Below are positions 15,585 through 15,585 of a stretch of DNA of 15,585 bases, piece after piece. The notes below the pieces were generated by a model. The model worked only from the letters and a program-made list of their open reading frames with translations. It was not told the origin of the DNA and did not search any database. The translations under genes and the position numbers were made by a program. Source of the stretch: an uncultured Alphaproteobacteria bacterium (GTDB lineage Bacteria > Pseudomonadota > Alphaproteobacteria > Caulobacterales > Parvularculaceae). Every line of letters begins with the position of its first letter. Within the stretch, counting starts at the first letter, position 1. The DNA lies in the NCBI GenBank assembly GCA_938003575.1, contig CALKYG010000465.1:1-15585 (forward strand). Reading direction: 5' to 3'.

Positions 15585-15585
15585 T

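Noticed and set aside
1..15585. Mobile elements, CRISPR arrays, tRNA/rRNA genes or anti-phage cassette
   Set aside because: No transposase or integrase, no regularly spaced repeats, no tRNA-like cloverleaf and no defence-type domains were seen on either strand; composition is even throughout.

Overview
The window is a gene-dense stretch of a high-GC alphaproteobacterial chromosome. No mobile element, tRNA, rRNA or CRISPR array was seen. The assignment rests on gene order: ispD(F) divergent from dusB (nifR3), then ntrY-ntrX-trkA-dat-hfq-hflX, which is the order known from Rhizobiales, Rhodobacterales and Caulobacterales relatives. Within the class, a Hyphomonadaceae/Parvularculaceae-like origin is a guess. 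It is suggested by the LytTR-type response regulator, the Tat-exported amidase and the lack of ntrBC.

Layout. Positions 1-758 (minus) hold the IspD half of a cytidylyltransferase that is still open at the left edge, probably a fused IspDF. Positions 789-1799 (plus) encode the tRNA dihydrouridine synthase DusB. A 157-bp leader with a candidate promoter and a CAACA/TGTTG repeat precedes the two-component pair NtrY (1957-4296) and NtrX (4319-5710). The K+ channel regulator TrkA follows (5741-7114). A structured 174-bp gap then leads to a D-amino-acid aminotransferase (7289-8149), hfq (8236-8475), hflX (8482-9864) and an inositol-monophosphatase-family gene (9861-10664) that overlaps hflX by 4 bp. 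An independent SDR oxidoreductase (10720-11547) runs tail-to-tail into kbl (12754-11552, minus), with only 4 bp between the stops. kbl is divergent from an exported amidase (12879-14618). The amidase converges on a LytTR response regulator (15584-14769, minus) whose ATG lies one base from the right edge.

How the genes relate. NtrY is a membrane sensor kinase that should phosphorylate NtrX on D53. NtrX keeps the ATPase and DNA-binding domains but lacks the sigma54-contacting GAFTGA loop. TrkA, Dat, Hfq and HflX are post-transcriptional, ion-homeostasis and cell-wall precursor functions that travel with ntrYX in many alphaproteobacteria. The most notable large-scale point is that ntrB and ntrC, usually found between dusB and ntrY, are absent from the locus. 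From kbl rightward the genes look like unrelated single-gene units.

I found no convincing evidence of a previously undescribed multi-gene system here. The best leads are the missing ntrBC, the nested hairpin and palindrome before dat, and the same-frame hfq-TAG-hflX junction with a TTG start.
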